Source: Emcibacter sp.
GTDB lineage: Bacteria > Pseudomonadota > Alphaproteobacteria > Sphingomonadales > Emcibacteraceae
Assembly (NCBI GenBank): GCA_021741205.1
Contig: JAIOYI010000001.1
Coordinates: 62,001-126,000, forward strand
Direction: 5' to 3'
Length of the DNA: 64,000 nt
The position numbers were made by a program, and so were the translations under genes. Below the pieces are notes generated by a model. It was not told where the DNA came from, ran no database searches, and worked only from the letters and a program-made list of their open reading frames with translations. Below are positions 9,970 through 18,595 of this stretch, piece after piece; position 1 is the first letter of the stretch; every line of letters starts with the position of its first letter.

Positions 9970-10863
9970 TTAATATTTCAATAAATGATTATTCCAGTCT
10001 CCACATTGGTTGCGAAACCACGTCATTTGCCGTTTAGCAAATTGGCGGGTTGCCGTCTGGCTCAAATATATCATCTCTTCCCATGAACAGTCCCCCTGTA
10101 AATGGCGTATGATTTGTGGTACGCCGAGTGATTTCATAACCGGTAAAGAAGATGAATATTCAAGCTGCATTAAGCTTCGCACTTCCTCAATGGCATTACC
10201 CTCATCAACCATATGGCGGAACCGTAGGTCACAACGCTCGTATAGTATTGCACGGTCCAATTCTATGACATAGCGTTCTATATCAACATCATCCCGTGCC
10301 CCCATACCTCCCACTCGGGGGATACTCTGCCAATAACTAAACGGCTTACCTGTGGATAATATAACCTCTAAGGCCCGTGAAATGCGTTGCGTATCGTTGG
10401 GCGCTAATTTCTCCGCCATAAGGGGGTCAAGCTCTGCTAATTTCTGATGGGCTTCAGATGCCGTCTCTGACGTGATAGTTGCTCTAATGCTTTGTCTGAT
10501 ATGACCCTCTATTTCTGGAATTGGCGACAAACCATCCAACAAGGTTTTAAAATAAAGTCCCGTACCGCCGACCATAATAGGTATGCCCCCACGGCTCCAG
10601 ACGTCCTCAATAACAACCAATGCCATATCACGCCAACGTTCGGCAGAGCAAAGATCATCGCCTTTAAGCACGCCATACAGATGATGCGGGCAAAGGGATT
10701 CTTCCTCCGCAGAGGGGCGAGCGGTTAAATGAGACAATTCCGCATAAACCTGCATACTGTCGGCATTAATAATCTCGCCGCCTCTTATCTTTGCCCACTC
10801 AAGGGCGGTAGCGGATTTTCCACTAGCGGTCGGGCCAGCCAGAAGAATTATTTTTTTCTTCAT
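9970..10863 (-). CDS. miaA: tRNA dimethylallyltransferase
   Basis: Transfers a dimethylallyl group to N6 of adenosine 37 in tRNAs reading UNN codons. The 297-residue length fits. The P-loop AGPTASGKS (9-17), the substrate-contacting INADSMQVY (~34-42), TARPSAEE and the family block IMVGGTGLYFKTLLDG are seen, and the C-terminus contains the expected ATRQFAKRQMTWFR. The gene is divergent from serB with 75 bases between the two starts, which must contain both promoters. About 250 bases of AT-rich DNA follow before ilvB. Confidence 0.97.
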   Translation of the reverse strand: MKKKIILLAGPTASGKSATALEWAKIRGGEIINADSMQVYAELSHLTARPSAEEESLCPHHLYGVLKGDDLCSAERWRDMALVVIEDVWSRGGIPIMVGGTGLYFKTLLDGLSPIPEIEGHIRQSIRATITSETASEAHQKLAELDPLMAEKLAPNDTQRISRALEVILSTGKPFSYWQSIPRVGGMGARDDVDIERYVIELDRAILYERCDLRFRHMVDEGNAIEEVRSLMQLEYSSSLPVMKSLGVPQIIRHLQGDCSWEEMIYLSQTATRQFAKRQMTWFRNQCGDWNNHLLKY

Positions 10864-10938
10864 TCATTTTCCCATAGCATTAAAGGGTTCGTCTATATAT
10901 ATCATATAAAGCAATATCACCAATCAGGCTCAAAGTTT

Positions 10939-11826
10939 ATGAAAAATATTCTGACATTAATTTCAAATCCTGCCAATCCTGTCTTAACTGACCAGATTAT
11001 TGCTCGCTATGTGGCCAAATTAGAGAAGGTTACAAACACCACATGGTTATCTAAAAATATTGCCGCCGATATTTATTTCGACGGTGATTTGGATAAGGCC
11101 AAGAAGGATTTAAACGCTGATCTTTTGCTGGAAAATTTTGATTATGGCTTCCAAAATACGGCATCCCGTGTCAAAAAGCTTTTTGTTGCCGATATGGATT
11201 CTACTATTATTCAATGTGAATGTATTGATGAATTGGCAGATTTTGCAGGACTAAAAGCCAAAGTTTCCGCTATTACAGAGGCGGCTATGCGGGGCGAACT
11301 CGACTTTGAACAAGCCCTGCGGGAACGGGTATCCCTGCTTACGGGTATGGATGCAGATGTTCTTCATCAAGTCTATAACGAAAGGGTTCGGCTCATGCCA
11401 GGTGCGCTGTCCCTCATTAAAACCATGAATGCGAATAACGCCCGTACCGTGTTGGTTTCTGGTGGCTTTACCTTTTTTACGGAAAAGGTTGCTAATCTTG
11501 TCGGCTTCAAAATTAACCGTGGCAATATCCTCGAAATAAAAAACAATAGACTAACTGGTAATGTTCTTGATCCCATCGTTGATAGCAGCACCAAGATCAA
11601 CAGCCTTGTTGAATTCAGAGAAAAAGCTAAGCTGTCAAAAATAGATACCATGGCTATTGGTGACGGTGCCAATGACATCCCCATGATCCGTGAGGCAGGC
11701 CTCGGCATTGCCTATCATCCAAAACCCGCCGCCGCAGAGGCTGCAGACATTGTGATCAGGCATGCTGATCTTACGGCTGTATTATATTTGCAGGGCTATT
11801 CAGATCAGGATTTTGTGACGGCATAG
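10939..11826 (+). CDS. serB: Phosphoserine phosphatase
   Basis: HAD-superfamily phosphatase for the last step of serine synthesis. Motif I DMDST (85-89) supplies the nucleophilic aspartate; motif II is VSGGFTFFTE, and motif III/IV reads AIGDGANDIPMIREAG near the C-terminus. The ~75-residue N-terminal extension (MKNILTLISN onward) is the domain found in longer SerB proteins. An open frame extends upstream to 10729 through miaA, but that overlap is implausible and the ATG at 10939 gives the normal 295-residue protein. It is convergent with the peroxiredoxin gene; a hairpin lies between the two stops. Confidence 0.96.
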   Translation: MKNILTLISNPANPVLTDQIIARYVAKLEKVTNTTWLSKNIAADIYFDGDLDKAKKDLNADLLLENFDYGFQNTASRVKKLFVADMDSTIIQCECIDELADFAGLKAKVSAITEAAMRGELDFEQALRERVSLLTGMDADVLHQVYNERVRLMPGALSLIKTMNANNARTVLVSGGFTFFTEKVANLVGFKINRGNILEIKNNRLTGNVLDPIVDSSTKINSLVEFREKAKLSKIDTMAIGDGANDIPMIREAGLGIAYHPKPAAAEAADIVIRHADLTAVLYLQGYSDQDFVTA

Positions 11827-11830
11827 AAAA

Positions 11831-11858
11831 AGGCCATGATCCGCAAAGATCATGCCCC
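11831..11858. terminator. Hairpin between convergent serB and peroxiredoxin genes
   Basis: CATGATC (11835-11841) pairs with GATCATG (11848-11854), extended by two more GC pairs after one mismatch. It is followed on the plus strand by a T-rich but interrupted tail (CTTACTCTTATTGTTTT). It may terminate serB and possibly the converging gene. Confidence 0.5.
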
Positions 11859-11879
11859 TTACTCTTATTGTTTTAATGT

Positions 11880-12404
11880 CTATTTCTTCTTTTTCAGATA
11901 AGCAAGCATTGTATCGGCATCGGATACTTCAAAGGGGTCTGATCCGCAGTTATCGCTAAAACCCTTTTCCACAAACATTTTTTCAATTTCGCCGTCGTTA
12001 ACGACCATGGAATAACGCCAGCTTCTGTAGCCAAAGCCCAAATTGTCCTTGTCAACCAACATACCCATTTTACGGGAAAATTCACCGCTACCATCGGGAA
12101 GCATAAAGACATTCTTCACATTTTGTGCCTTACCCCAATTATACATGACGAAAGCATCATTCACAGAAAGACACACAACGCTATCCACGCCCAAGGCCTT
12201 CATTTCATCAAAATGTTTTTCATAACCCGGTAAATGTGTTGAGGAACAAGTTGGCGTATAAGCCCCCGGTAAAGCGAAAAGAACCACTTTTTTGCCTTTA
12301 AATATCTCATCACTTGTCAACATCTTCCATTCAAATGGATTTGGGCCACCCAAGGCATCGTTGCGTACGCGGGTTTTAAAGGTTACGTCAGGGACTCTGG
12401 TCAT
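11880..12404 (-). CDS. Peroxiredoxin, Prx5-like
   Basis: Thiol peroxidase of the Prx5/AhpC-TSA group that reduces hydrogen peroxide and alkyl hydroperoxides, probably with glutaredoxin or thioredoxin as donor. The peroxidatic cysteine is Cys53 in [16 protein letters not shown], the Prx5 form of the PxxxTxxC signature. A second cysteine (Cys153 in SDNCGSDPF) might act in resolution. Length 174 residues; no signal peptide, so cytoplasmic. A good AAGGAAA ribosome-binding site precedes the ATG and a well-formed promoter lies upstream. Single-gene unit converging on serB. Confidence 0.93.
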   Translation of the reverse strand: MTRVPDVTFKTRVRNDALGGPNPFEWKMLTSDEIFKGKKVVLFALPGAYTPTCSSTHLPGYEKHFDEMKALGVDSVVCLSVNDAFVMYNWGKAQNVKNVFMLPDGSGEFSRKMGMLVDKDNLGFGYRSWRYSMVVNDGEIEKMFVEKGFSDNCGSDPFEVSDADTMLAYLKKKK

Positions 12405-12457
12405 GATATTTTCCTTATGAGTTTATAGGTTGGTTTAGAATCAATTATGATGCAAAA

Positions 12458-12486
12458 TTTATATCGTACAAACCGATAAAAATCAA
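12458..12486 (-). promoter_or_regulatory. Probable sigma-70 promoter of the peroxiredoxin gene
   Basis: On the minus strand TTGATT (12481-12486) and TATAAA (12458-12463) are 17 bases apart, about 55 bases before the peroxiredoxin ATG. Four of six and five of six consensus bases with ideal spacing make this one of the clearer promoters in the window. Confidence 0.55.
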
Positions 12487-12539
12487 TTTAGAATTATTAT
12501 ATATTATGAAATAACTCCTTGTAGATAATAAAAAGAAAA

Positions 12540-12566
12540 AAGGCTGGAGAATTTCCAGCCTTTCTT
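12540..12566 (-). terminator. Rho-independent terminator of degP
   Basis: AAAGGCTGGA and TCCAGCCTTT form a perfect GC-containing stem with a short loop. On the minus strand it is followed by TTTTTTCTTTTT and lies about 20 bases beyond the degP stop. Confidence 0.85.
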
Positions 12567-12587
12567 TACATTTTATAGCCTTCCCGA

Positions 12588-14072
12588 TTATTTTACGGGA
12601 TCAAACTTTATCGTGACAAAGGCAATATTACCTTGACGGATGATTTTAAGCAGGATGCTTTTACGACCCTTATTGCGCAAATCATCAATACGAGCCAAGG
12701 CCGCATCCACAGTATCAACCGCCTCCTGCGTAATTTCGACAATAACATCGCCACGCATCAAACCTCTTTCCCCTGCTGGACTATTAAGATCAACAGAAGA
12801 AATGACAACACCTTTTACATCATCATCCAGTTTTAATGACTGACGGATCTTATCTGTAATTGGTTCAAGAAGCATACCTAATGTTTTTTTACCTTCTACA
12901 GCTGTATCTCCATTATCGGATTCATTCTGACTAGATTGATCTTCACCCGCCTCAGAAAGCTCATCAACCGACAAGGTCACTATTTTCTTTGAACCTTTAC
13001 GAAGAATAAGAAGCTTAACCTTTTGACCAATTTCCGTATTGGCAACCCAAATGGGCAATTCATTACGTTCCTTTATAACCTTACCCTCATATTCAAGAAT
13101 AATGTCACCGGCCTGTATGCCAGCCTTATCAGCGGGACCGCCGTCCACAACGGACGACACAAGCGCACCTTGTCCTTCTTTCATGCCAAGACTTTCAGCA
13201 ATATCATCCGTCACAGGTTGAAAACTTATGCCGATGCGGCCTCTTTTTGCATGGCCAAATGCCTGTAGCTGACCAATAACACGCTGAGCCTGATTAGAGG
13301 GAATGGCAAAACCAATACCAATATTGCCCCCAGAAGGCGAGAAAATGGCCGTGTTAATACCGATAACCTCACCGTCCATATTAAACATTGGACCGCCGCT
13401 ATTGCCCCGATTGATGGACGCATCCGTTTGGATATATTTATCATAAGGACCCGATTGAATATCACGATTTCTGGCAGAAATAATGCCGGCAGTAATGGTG
13501 CCCCCCAAAGAATAAGGGTTACCAATAGCCAAAACCCAATCTCCTATACGGGATTTGCTATCATCTCCGAATTTAACAAAAGGCAATGGCTTATCAGATT
13601 CTACTTTCAAAACAGCAAGGTCAAGTTTACTGTCTTTACCAATAACCTCGGCTTTAAATTCACGACCATCGTGCATTTTGATCATAATTTCATCAGCCTT
13701 ATCAATAACATGGTTATTGGTGATGATTATGCCAGAGGCATCAATGATAAAACCAGACCCCAAAGATTGGCGCTGGCGCGTTAGGGGGCGACTTTCGCCG
13801 TTGTCCGTACCGCTTTCTTCGTCATTATTTTTTCCGTTATCGCCTTCATGACCTTGACCAAATCGTCTAAAAAATTCTTCCATGCCAGGAAATTGTGGCA
13901 TTGTTCGGCGATCAATTTTAATGGTTTGGGTTGTATTCACATTGACAACTGCGGGCAGTAATTTTTCTGCCAAATCAGCAAAACTATCCGGCGTCCCCTT
14001 TGCAAGGGCCGACATGGGGGTTACTACTATAAATGATGCGACAATCATCGCACTCATAAGAAATTTTTTCAT
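12588..14072 (-). CDS. degP: Periplasmic serine protease/chaperone of the DegP/HtrA (Do) family
   Basis: Degrades or holds misfolded envelope proteins in the periplasm. From ATG 14072 the 494-residue protein begins with a clean signal peptide (basic MKKF, hydrophobic core, cut near SALA-KG). The catalytic triad is visible: His121 in TNNHVID, Asp151 in SKLDLAVLKV, Ser225 in NRGNSGGPMF. Two PDZ domains follow (starting near GRIGISFQPV and KTLGMLLEPI), separated by an acidic serine-rich linker. An acidic Gly/Asn/Glu-rich loop (~75-95) precedes the protease core. The frame is open up to 14144, but that start would bury the signal peptide. It follows hflK-hflC-DUF2065, a familiar alphaproteobacterial cluster for membrane quality control. 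Confidence 0.95.
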   Translation of the reverse strand: MKKFLMSAMIVASFIVVTPMSALAKGTPDSFADLAEKLLPAVVNVNTTQTIKIDRRTMPQFPGMEEFFRRFGQGHEGDNGKNNDEESGTDNGESRPLTRQRQSLGSGFIIDASGIIITNNHVIDKADEIMIKMHDGREFKAEVIGKDSKLDLAVLKVESDKPLPFVKFGDDSKSRIGDWVLAIGNPYSLGGTITAGIISARNRDIQSGPYDKYIQTDASINRGNSGGPMFNMDGEVIGINTAIFSPSGGNIGIGFAIPSNQAQRVIGQLQAFGHAKRGRIGISFQPVTDDIAESLGMKEGQGALVSSVVDGGPADKAGIQAGDIILEYEGKVIKERNELPIWVANTEIGQKVKLLILRKGSKKIVTLSVDELSEAGEDQSSQNESDNGDTAVEGKKTLGMLLEPITDKIRQSLKLDDDVKGVVISSVDLNSPAGERGLMRGDVIVEITQEAVDTVDAALARIDDLRNKGRKSILLKIIRQGNIAFVTIKFDPVK

Positions 14073-14242
14073 GTTACGCTTACCTATTTCTGATATCTTC
14101 ATATTATTTATTGTTCTTTCTTCCCACAATTTATTATGCACCAATTATGCACCAATTATGTATTGGGATGTATTACTAACCATACTTACCACAATTTGTG
14201 ACCAAATTGAGAAGTCCAAAGTCGCTTGGTCGCAATTTTTTA

Positions 14243-14428
14243 TTACTTCACCGCATAAATCAAAAAGAACCCAATAAATACAGCAGCAAGGCCTAAATAT
14301 CGCAATGTGGAATCAGACATTGTAAGGGAAGCCTTCATTATCTTTCTCATTGTAACAGGAAAGAGGGTAAAGAAAATACCCTCCGCCAAAAATACTATGC
14401 CGATTGCAATCAAAAGATCCCGTATCAC
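14243..14428 (-). CDS. DUF2065 small inner-membrane protein
   Basis: A 61-residue protein with two hydrophobic segments (roughly residues 5-24 and 44-60) joined by the basic loop FPVTMRKIMKASLTMSDSTLRYLGL, quoted here only in part: the core is TMRKIM and LRYLGLAAVFIGF. This matches the DUF2065 (YjeT-like) family, which regularly sits directly downstream of hflC, as it does here with 12 bases between. Function is unknown; the position suggests a link to the HflKC complex. No other reading fits as well. Confidence 0.85.
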   Translation of the reverse strand: MIRDLLIAIGIVFLAEGIFFTLFPVTMRKIMKASLTMSDSTLRYLGLAAVFIGFFLIYAVK

Positions 14429-14440
14429 AATATTTCTCCT

Positions 14441-15328
14441 CTATTTCATTTTTGGGTCAATTTTACCTTTCATATCACCAAAATATTTGAAGAAATCACC
14501 ATTCGGAGACAATACCATTGTGGTATTGCTATCCTTGAACGCCTCGTTATAGGCTATCATAGAACGATAAAAACCATAAAATTCTGGATCAAGATTATAG
14601 GCATCCGCAAAAATTTTAGAGGCCTGCGCATCGCCCTCGCCTCTTAATTTCTGTGCCTCACGTTCTGCTTCTGCCAAAAGCACGGTTTTATCCCGCTCGG
14701 CCTTTGATTTGATACGGATAGCCATTTCTTCACCACGCGCTCTAATTTCACGAGCCACCTGTTCCCGTTCTGCAATCATACTGTCAAAAATAGGCTTACT
14801 GTTTTCTGCGGGAAGATCTGTACGTTTTATCCGCACGTCAACAACCTCAATCCCAAGGGCAGCGGCTTCTTCTTTGACAGAATTTGTAATTTCCCCCCGA
14901 AGTTCCGCACGGGCACCTGACAGGGCATATTTAAATTCCTGTTGGCCAAATACTTTTCGCAAATTAGAATTAATGGTCGTTGATAATCGTGACTCAGCCC
15001 CCGCAACATCTCGCACCGCCTGATAAACTATCAAAGGGTCATTAATACGAAATTCTGTAAAGGCATCCACGATGATCCGTTTTTGGTCTTTGGTGATAAC
15101 AATAAGTTCTGGCGTATCAAGAAGCAAAATGCGTTTTTCGAAATAAACCACATCTTGAACGAAAGGTTTCTTAAAATGAAGACCCGCATTTTTTTCCGTT
15201 TTTACCCATTTACCCAGCTGCACAACCAATGCCTGCTCGGTTTCCTTGACCGTATAAACAGAGGCACCGAGCAAAACAATGCCCGCACCCAGAATGATCA
15301 AAGCAATTAGTGTTTTTAAATTATTCAT
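14441..15328 (-). CDS. hflC: HflC, membrane protein modulating FtsH protease
   Basis: HflC and HflK form a large membrane-anchored complex that encloses and regulates the FtsH protease. The 295-residue protein has one N-terminal membrane helix (LIALIILGAGIVLLGASVYTV region, residues ~6-26), a prohibitin/SPFH domain beginning at VKETEQALVVQLGKWVKTE, and a charged helical region (AEREAQKLRGEGDAQASKIFADAY) typical of HflC. It lies 14 bases downstream of hflK and is followed by the DUF2065 gene, so the three are one transcription unit. Confidence 0.96.
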   Translation of the reverse strand: MNNLKTLIALIILGAGIVLLGASVYTVKETEQALVVQLGKWVKTEKNAGLHFKKPFVQDVVYFEKRILLLDTPELIVITKDQKRIIVDAFTEFRINDPLIVYQAVRDVAGAESRLSTTINSNLRKVFGQQEFKYALSGARAELRGEITNSVKEEAAALGIEVVDVRIKRTDLPAENSKPIFDSMIAEREQVAREIRARGEEMAIRIKSKAERDKTVLLAEAEREAQKLRGEGDAQASKIFADAYNLDPEFYGFYRSMIAYNEAFKDSNTTMVLSPNGDFFKYFGDMKGKIDPKMK

Positions 15329-15342
15329 TGTTTTATCTCATC

Positions 15343-16383
15343 CTATTTCTGTTTTTTGATTTCGGGTAAGGGCAAATAAGGCAAAACACCATTTCCATTA
15401 CCTTCCAAAATAACTTTATCGGTATTACCCAAAATTCTTTCCATGGTCTCAAGATACATACGTCGACGTGTCACGTCTTTTGCAAGCTTATATTGATTAT
15501 AGACCGATAAGAAACGAGCGCTTTCCCCCTGTGCTTTGGTGATGGCTTCCGCTTTATAAGCTTCGGCCTGTTGGTTCATCTGTTCGGCCTGACCACGGGC
15601 GGTTGGAACGATTTTATTTTGATATTTCTTTGCCTCGTTGATGGTCTTGTCCCGATCGGCCTCGGCCTTTTGCACGTCATTAAAGGCCTCAGAAACCTGC
15701 GCAGGCGGAGAAACTGTATCCATTTTTACCTGTGTAATTTCAATACCTGCCTCATAGCTATCTAAAACATTCTGCATAATGCCACGCACCTCAATTTCGA
15801 TACCAAGACGCTCAGATGTCATGATCTGTTGAATAGGATTTTTTGCCACAACTTCACGCATAGCGCTTTCGGAAACTGATTTAATACTTTGTTCTTTCTG
15901 TTCAAGATTAAACAAGAAACGAGCAGGATCCTTAATACGCCACAAAATTGAATATTGCACATCAACAATATTTTCATTTCCTGTCAACATCTGGCGCTCT
16001 TTTTTATCGCCACTAAAGCCCACATCAATTTTATTAACGGCCGTTACTTTGGGAATATAGACCTTATCCATTGGCGGAAAATGAAAATGAAGTCCTGTAC
16101 CTTTGGTTTCAATATATTTGCCAAAACGCAAAACAACGCCAGCCTCATCAGGTTGAATTTTATAAAAAGCTGTATAAAGATAGCCCGCAATAAACAGACC
16201 AATAATCAACATAAACATACCTCTGCCGCTGCCCGTTGACCCTCCATCGCCAAATATATTTCGGAATTTATCTTGACCCTTTCTGATCAATTCATCAATA
16301 TCTGGTGGTTCCTGACCGCCCTTACCCGGCCCACTCCCCCAAGGCCCACGATCTTTCCCATCATTATTATTTTGCCAAGACAT
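15343..16383 (-). CDS. hflK: HflK, membrane protein modulating FtsH protease
   Basis: Partner of HflC. The 346-residue protein starts with a Gly/Asp/Pro-rich cytoplasmic stretch (NNNDGKDRGPWGSGPGKGG) typical of HflK, then a single membrane helix around residues 57-73 (MFMLIIGLFIAGYLYTAF), the SPFH domain (IQPDEAGVVLRFGKYIETK) and a long charged coiled-coil region (DVQKAEADRDKTINEAKKYQ). It is the first gene of hflK-hflC-DUF2065 and is divergent from apbC; the 110 bases between hold a long imperfect palindrome. A GGAG-type site (AAGGAGC) precedes the ATG. Confidence 0.96.
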   Translation of the reverse strand: MSWQNNNDGKDRGPWGSGPGKGGQEPPDIDELIRKGQDKFRNIFGDGGSTGSGRGMFMLIIGLFIAGYLYTAFYKIQPDEAGVVLRFGKYIETKGTGLHFHFPPMDKVYIPKVTAVNKIDVGFSGDKKERQMLTGNENIVDVQYSILWRIKDPARFLFNLEQKEQSIKSVSESAMREVVAKNPIQQIMTSERLGIEIEVRGIMQNVLDSYEAGIEITQVKMDTVSPPAQVSEAFNDVQKAEADRDKTINEAKKYQNKIVPTARGQAEQMNQQAEAYKAEAITKAQGESARFLSVYNQYKLAKDVTRRRMYLETMERILGNTDKVILEGNGNGVLPYLPLPEIKKQK

Positions 16384-16428
16384 ATAAAGCTCCTTAAAAA
16401 TAAAAAATTCCCTACCCCCTATAAAAAC

Positions 16429-16453
16429 TTAGACTATATACTATATAATCTAA
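16429..16453. promoter_or_regulatory. 25-base near-palindrome between hflK and apbC
   Basis: Two 12-base arms (16429-16440 and 16442-16453) around one central base match with one mismatched pair. The right arm contains a perfect TATAAT (16444-16449) pointing toward apbC, though no good -35 box sits 17 bases before it. The symmetry may reflect overlapping divergent promoters or an operator. Confidence 0.4.
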
Positions 16454-16493
16454 CACAATAATAGGGAACAATATTACAATAGATAGGATCATT

Positions 16494-17576
16494 ATGACAG
16501 AGATCAAGCAAGAACAGGTTATAAATATACTAAAATCCATTCATCATCCTAATAAAGGGTCTGATATTGTTTCTCTTGGGATCGTGCAAGGGCTTGTTAT
16601 TAAGGATGGGGAAATCGGATTTGCCCTGAACATTAATCCTGTCGAAGCCGAAATTATGGAACAAATCCGGAAAATCTGTAATGAGAAACTGAGCGCCCTT
16701 GCGGGTGTGAAAAAAGTAACATCTGTTTTAACCGCAGAGCGCAATGCAGAAAAGAAAATCCCAGAAATGAGTGCGCCTGTAAAGGGTGCAGGACCCCTAA
16801 AGAACACCCAAAAAATCACAGGCGTAAAACATATCATTGCCGTGGCCAGTGGCAAGGGAGGGGTTGGCAAATCAACAACGGCAGTTAATTTAGCCCTTGC
16901 CTTAAAGCATATCGGTTTAAAGGTTGGCATCTTTGATGTTGATATATATGGCCCCTCTATTCCTATGCTGCTTGGGGTGACAGAAAAACCTGTTCAAAGC
17001 CCTGACAATAAAATTCTGCCCATCATAAAATATGGCATCGTCAGTATGTCGCTTGGTTATCTCATGAAACAGGATACCGCCACAATTTGGCGGGGTCCTA
17101 TGGTCATGTCCGCCGTCAAGCAAATGATTGCCGATACAAAATGGGATGTGGAAGGCGAACTTGACGTTCTGGTGCTTGACTTGCCACCTGGAACGGGTGA
17201 CGTGCAACTCACCCTCGCTCAAAATGTGGACATGGACGGCGCCATCATTGTCTCCACGCCCCAAGATATTGCCCTGCTTGATGCGAGAAAGGGGTTGGAT
17301 ATGTTTCAAAAAACCGACACAAATATATACGGCATCATTGAAAATATGAGCTATTTTCTCTGCCCAAGCTGCGGTGATCGATCCGACATTTTTGGTCATG
17401 GTGGCGCAAGGGACATTGCGAAGAAACTTAATGTGGATTTTCTGGGTGAAATTCCCCTCCATATGGACATCAGGAGCGCATCAGACAACGGTACCCCGAT
17501 AGTAGTTCATAACCCAGATAGCCCCCACAGCAGGATTTATGTGGACATAGCAAAAAGGATAGCCAAAAAATTATGA
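16494..17576 (+). CDS. apbC: Mrp/ApbC family iron-sulfur cluster carrier ATPase
   Basis: P-loop ATPase that binds and transfers Fe-S clusters to apo-proteins. The 360-residue chain has an N-terminal DUF59/MIP18-like domain (residues ~5-85), then the deviant Walker A SGKGGVGKST (119-128), the switch FDVDIYGPSIP (~147-157), and the CPSC pair (Cys290, Cys293) that holds the bridging cluster in the dimer. Length and order are exactly those of bacterial ApbC/Mrp. It overlaps the following gene by 4 bases (ATGA type), so translation is coupled. Confidence 0.95.
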   Translation: MTEIKQEQVINILKSIHHPNKGSDIVSLGIVQGLVIKDGEIGFALNINPVEAEIMEQIRKICNEKLSALAGVKKVTSVLTAERNAEKKIPEMSAPVKGAGPLKNTQKITGVKHIIAVASGKGGVGKSTTAVNLALALKHIGLKVGIFDVDIYGPSIPMLLGVTEKPVQSPDNKILPIIKYGIVSMSLGYLMKQDTATIWRGPMVMSAVKQMIADTKWDVEGELDVLVLDLPPGTGDVQLTLAQNVDMDGAIIVSTPQDIALLDARKGLDMFQKTDTNIYGIIENMSYFLCPSCGDRSDIFGHGGARDIAKKLNVDFLGEIPLHMDIRSASDNGTPIVVHNPDSPHSRIYVDIAKRIAKKL

Positions 17577-17989
17577 CAGATACACAAATCAAAGATATTC
17601 TCACCCAGACAAAGTCCATCGCCTTAGTGGGAGCAAGCCAAAATGAAGATCGTCCCTCTCATCGGGTGATGAGATTTCTGATCAGTCAGGGATATGACCT
17701 CTACCCCGTAAACCCTAAGCTAGCTGGCACAGAAATTTTGGGTCGGAAAGTTTACGCCAATTTGTCTGACATTCCCGTTCCCATTGATATGGTGGATATT
17801 TTCAGAAACCCTGATACTGTCCCCCCCATTGTGGATGAAGCAATAAAAATAGGGGCAAAGACTGTCTGGATGCAGCTTGGGGTGATTAATCAGGCAGCGG
17901 CCGATACGGCAAAAAAGGCGGGACTGCATGTCGTTATGAACCACTGCCCCGCCATTGAAATTCCAAAACTTGGATTATTGAAAAAATAA
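17573..17989 (+). CDS. CoA-binding domain protein (YccU-like)
   Basis: A 138-residue single-domain protein of the CoA_binding_2 family, the Rossmann-like fold shared with succinyl-CoA synthetase alpha. Seen are IALVGASQNEDRPSHRVMRFL (the first ten residues of this stretch carry the nucleotide-binding turn), YPVNPKLAGTEILGRKVYANL and the C-terminal NHCPAIEIPKL. Known homologues bind CoA but have no established reaction. The gene overlaps apbC by 4 bases and ends at a strong terminator, forming a two-gene operon. Confidence 0.88.
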   Translation: MTDTQIKDILTQTKSIALVGASQNEDRPSHRVMRFLISQGYDLYPVNPKLAGTEILGRKVYANLSDIPVPIDMVDIFRNPDTVPPIVDEAIKIGAKTVWMQLGVINQAAADTAKKAGLHVVMNHCPAIEIPKLGLLKK

Positions 17990-18036
17990 AATCCGATCAT
18001 TAATTATTATTCATAATCAATGATCGGATTTTAATA
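17988..18036 (+). terminator. Rho-independent terminator after the CoA-binding gene
   Basis: Fourteen perfectly paired bases (17988-18001 with 18019-18032) overlap the stop codon; the stem ends in AATTTT-type tails on both strands, so it may also stop transcription of the converging folA. Confidence 0.85.
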
Positions 18037-18085
18037 TATTCATTTGCTCATCACTATTCAGATTCGCAAGATGTATGACGGTCTA

Positions 18086-18595
18086 TTACGAAACACGATC
18101 CAGCACAATAAGGCTGTAATCATGGCTGTCTTTTTCACCAGCCTTAAATTTTTCATGGAATTGTTCCAACCAATCATCTCCACAAAGATCGGGAAAATAG
18201 GCATCGCCTGATACCTCGCCATGAACACGGGTAAGATAAAGCCGGTCCGCATCAGGCAAACATAAATTATATATCTCTGCCCCACCGATCACCATCACCT
18301 CGTCCAAGCCCTTAGAAAGGGCAAGATTCAATCCCACATCAAGAGCCATCTCAAGACTTAAGGCCGTAATCACCCCCTCAGCCGTAAATGTCGCATCACG
18401 GGTAATCACAATATTGGTGCGCCCAGGCAAAGGCCGACCAATAGACTGGAAAGTTTTGCGCCCCATAATGACGGACTTTCCCATGGTTTTTTCTTTAAAA
18501 TATTTAAGGTCTGAGGATATTTTCCACGGCAGAGCATTATCCTTACCAATCACCCCATTTTCTGAAATGGCCACAATCAGGCTTAATTTTACCAT
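18086..18595 (-). CDS. folA: Dihydrofolate reductase
   Basis: Reduces dihydrofolate to tetrahydrofolate with NADPH. The 169-residue protein starts LSLIVAISENGVIGKDNALPW, where the family's substrate loop is GVIGKDNALPW, followed by DLKYFKEKTMGKSVIMGRKTF and SIGRPLPGRTNIVITRD, the NADPH-binding part; VMVIGGAEIY is the conserved second nucleotide motif. It shares one base with the thyA stop (TGATG), the usual thyA-folA arrangement: ThyA makes dihydrofolate, FolA recycles it. Confidence 0.97.
   Translation of the reverse strand: MVKLSLIVAISENGVIGKDNALPWKISSDLKYFKEKTMGKSVIMGRKTFQSIGRPLPGRTNIVITRDATFTAEGVITALSLEMALDVGLNLALSKGLDEVMVIGGAEIYNLCLPDADRLYLTRVHGEVSGDAYFPDLCGDDWLEQFHEKFKAGEKDSHDYSLIVLDRVS

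Noticed and set aside
16917..17462. A 181-residue open frame antisense to apbC
   Set aside because: apbC carries all family motifs in the other direction; the antisense product shows no known domain.
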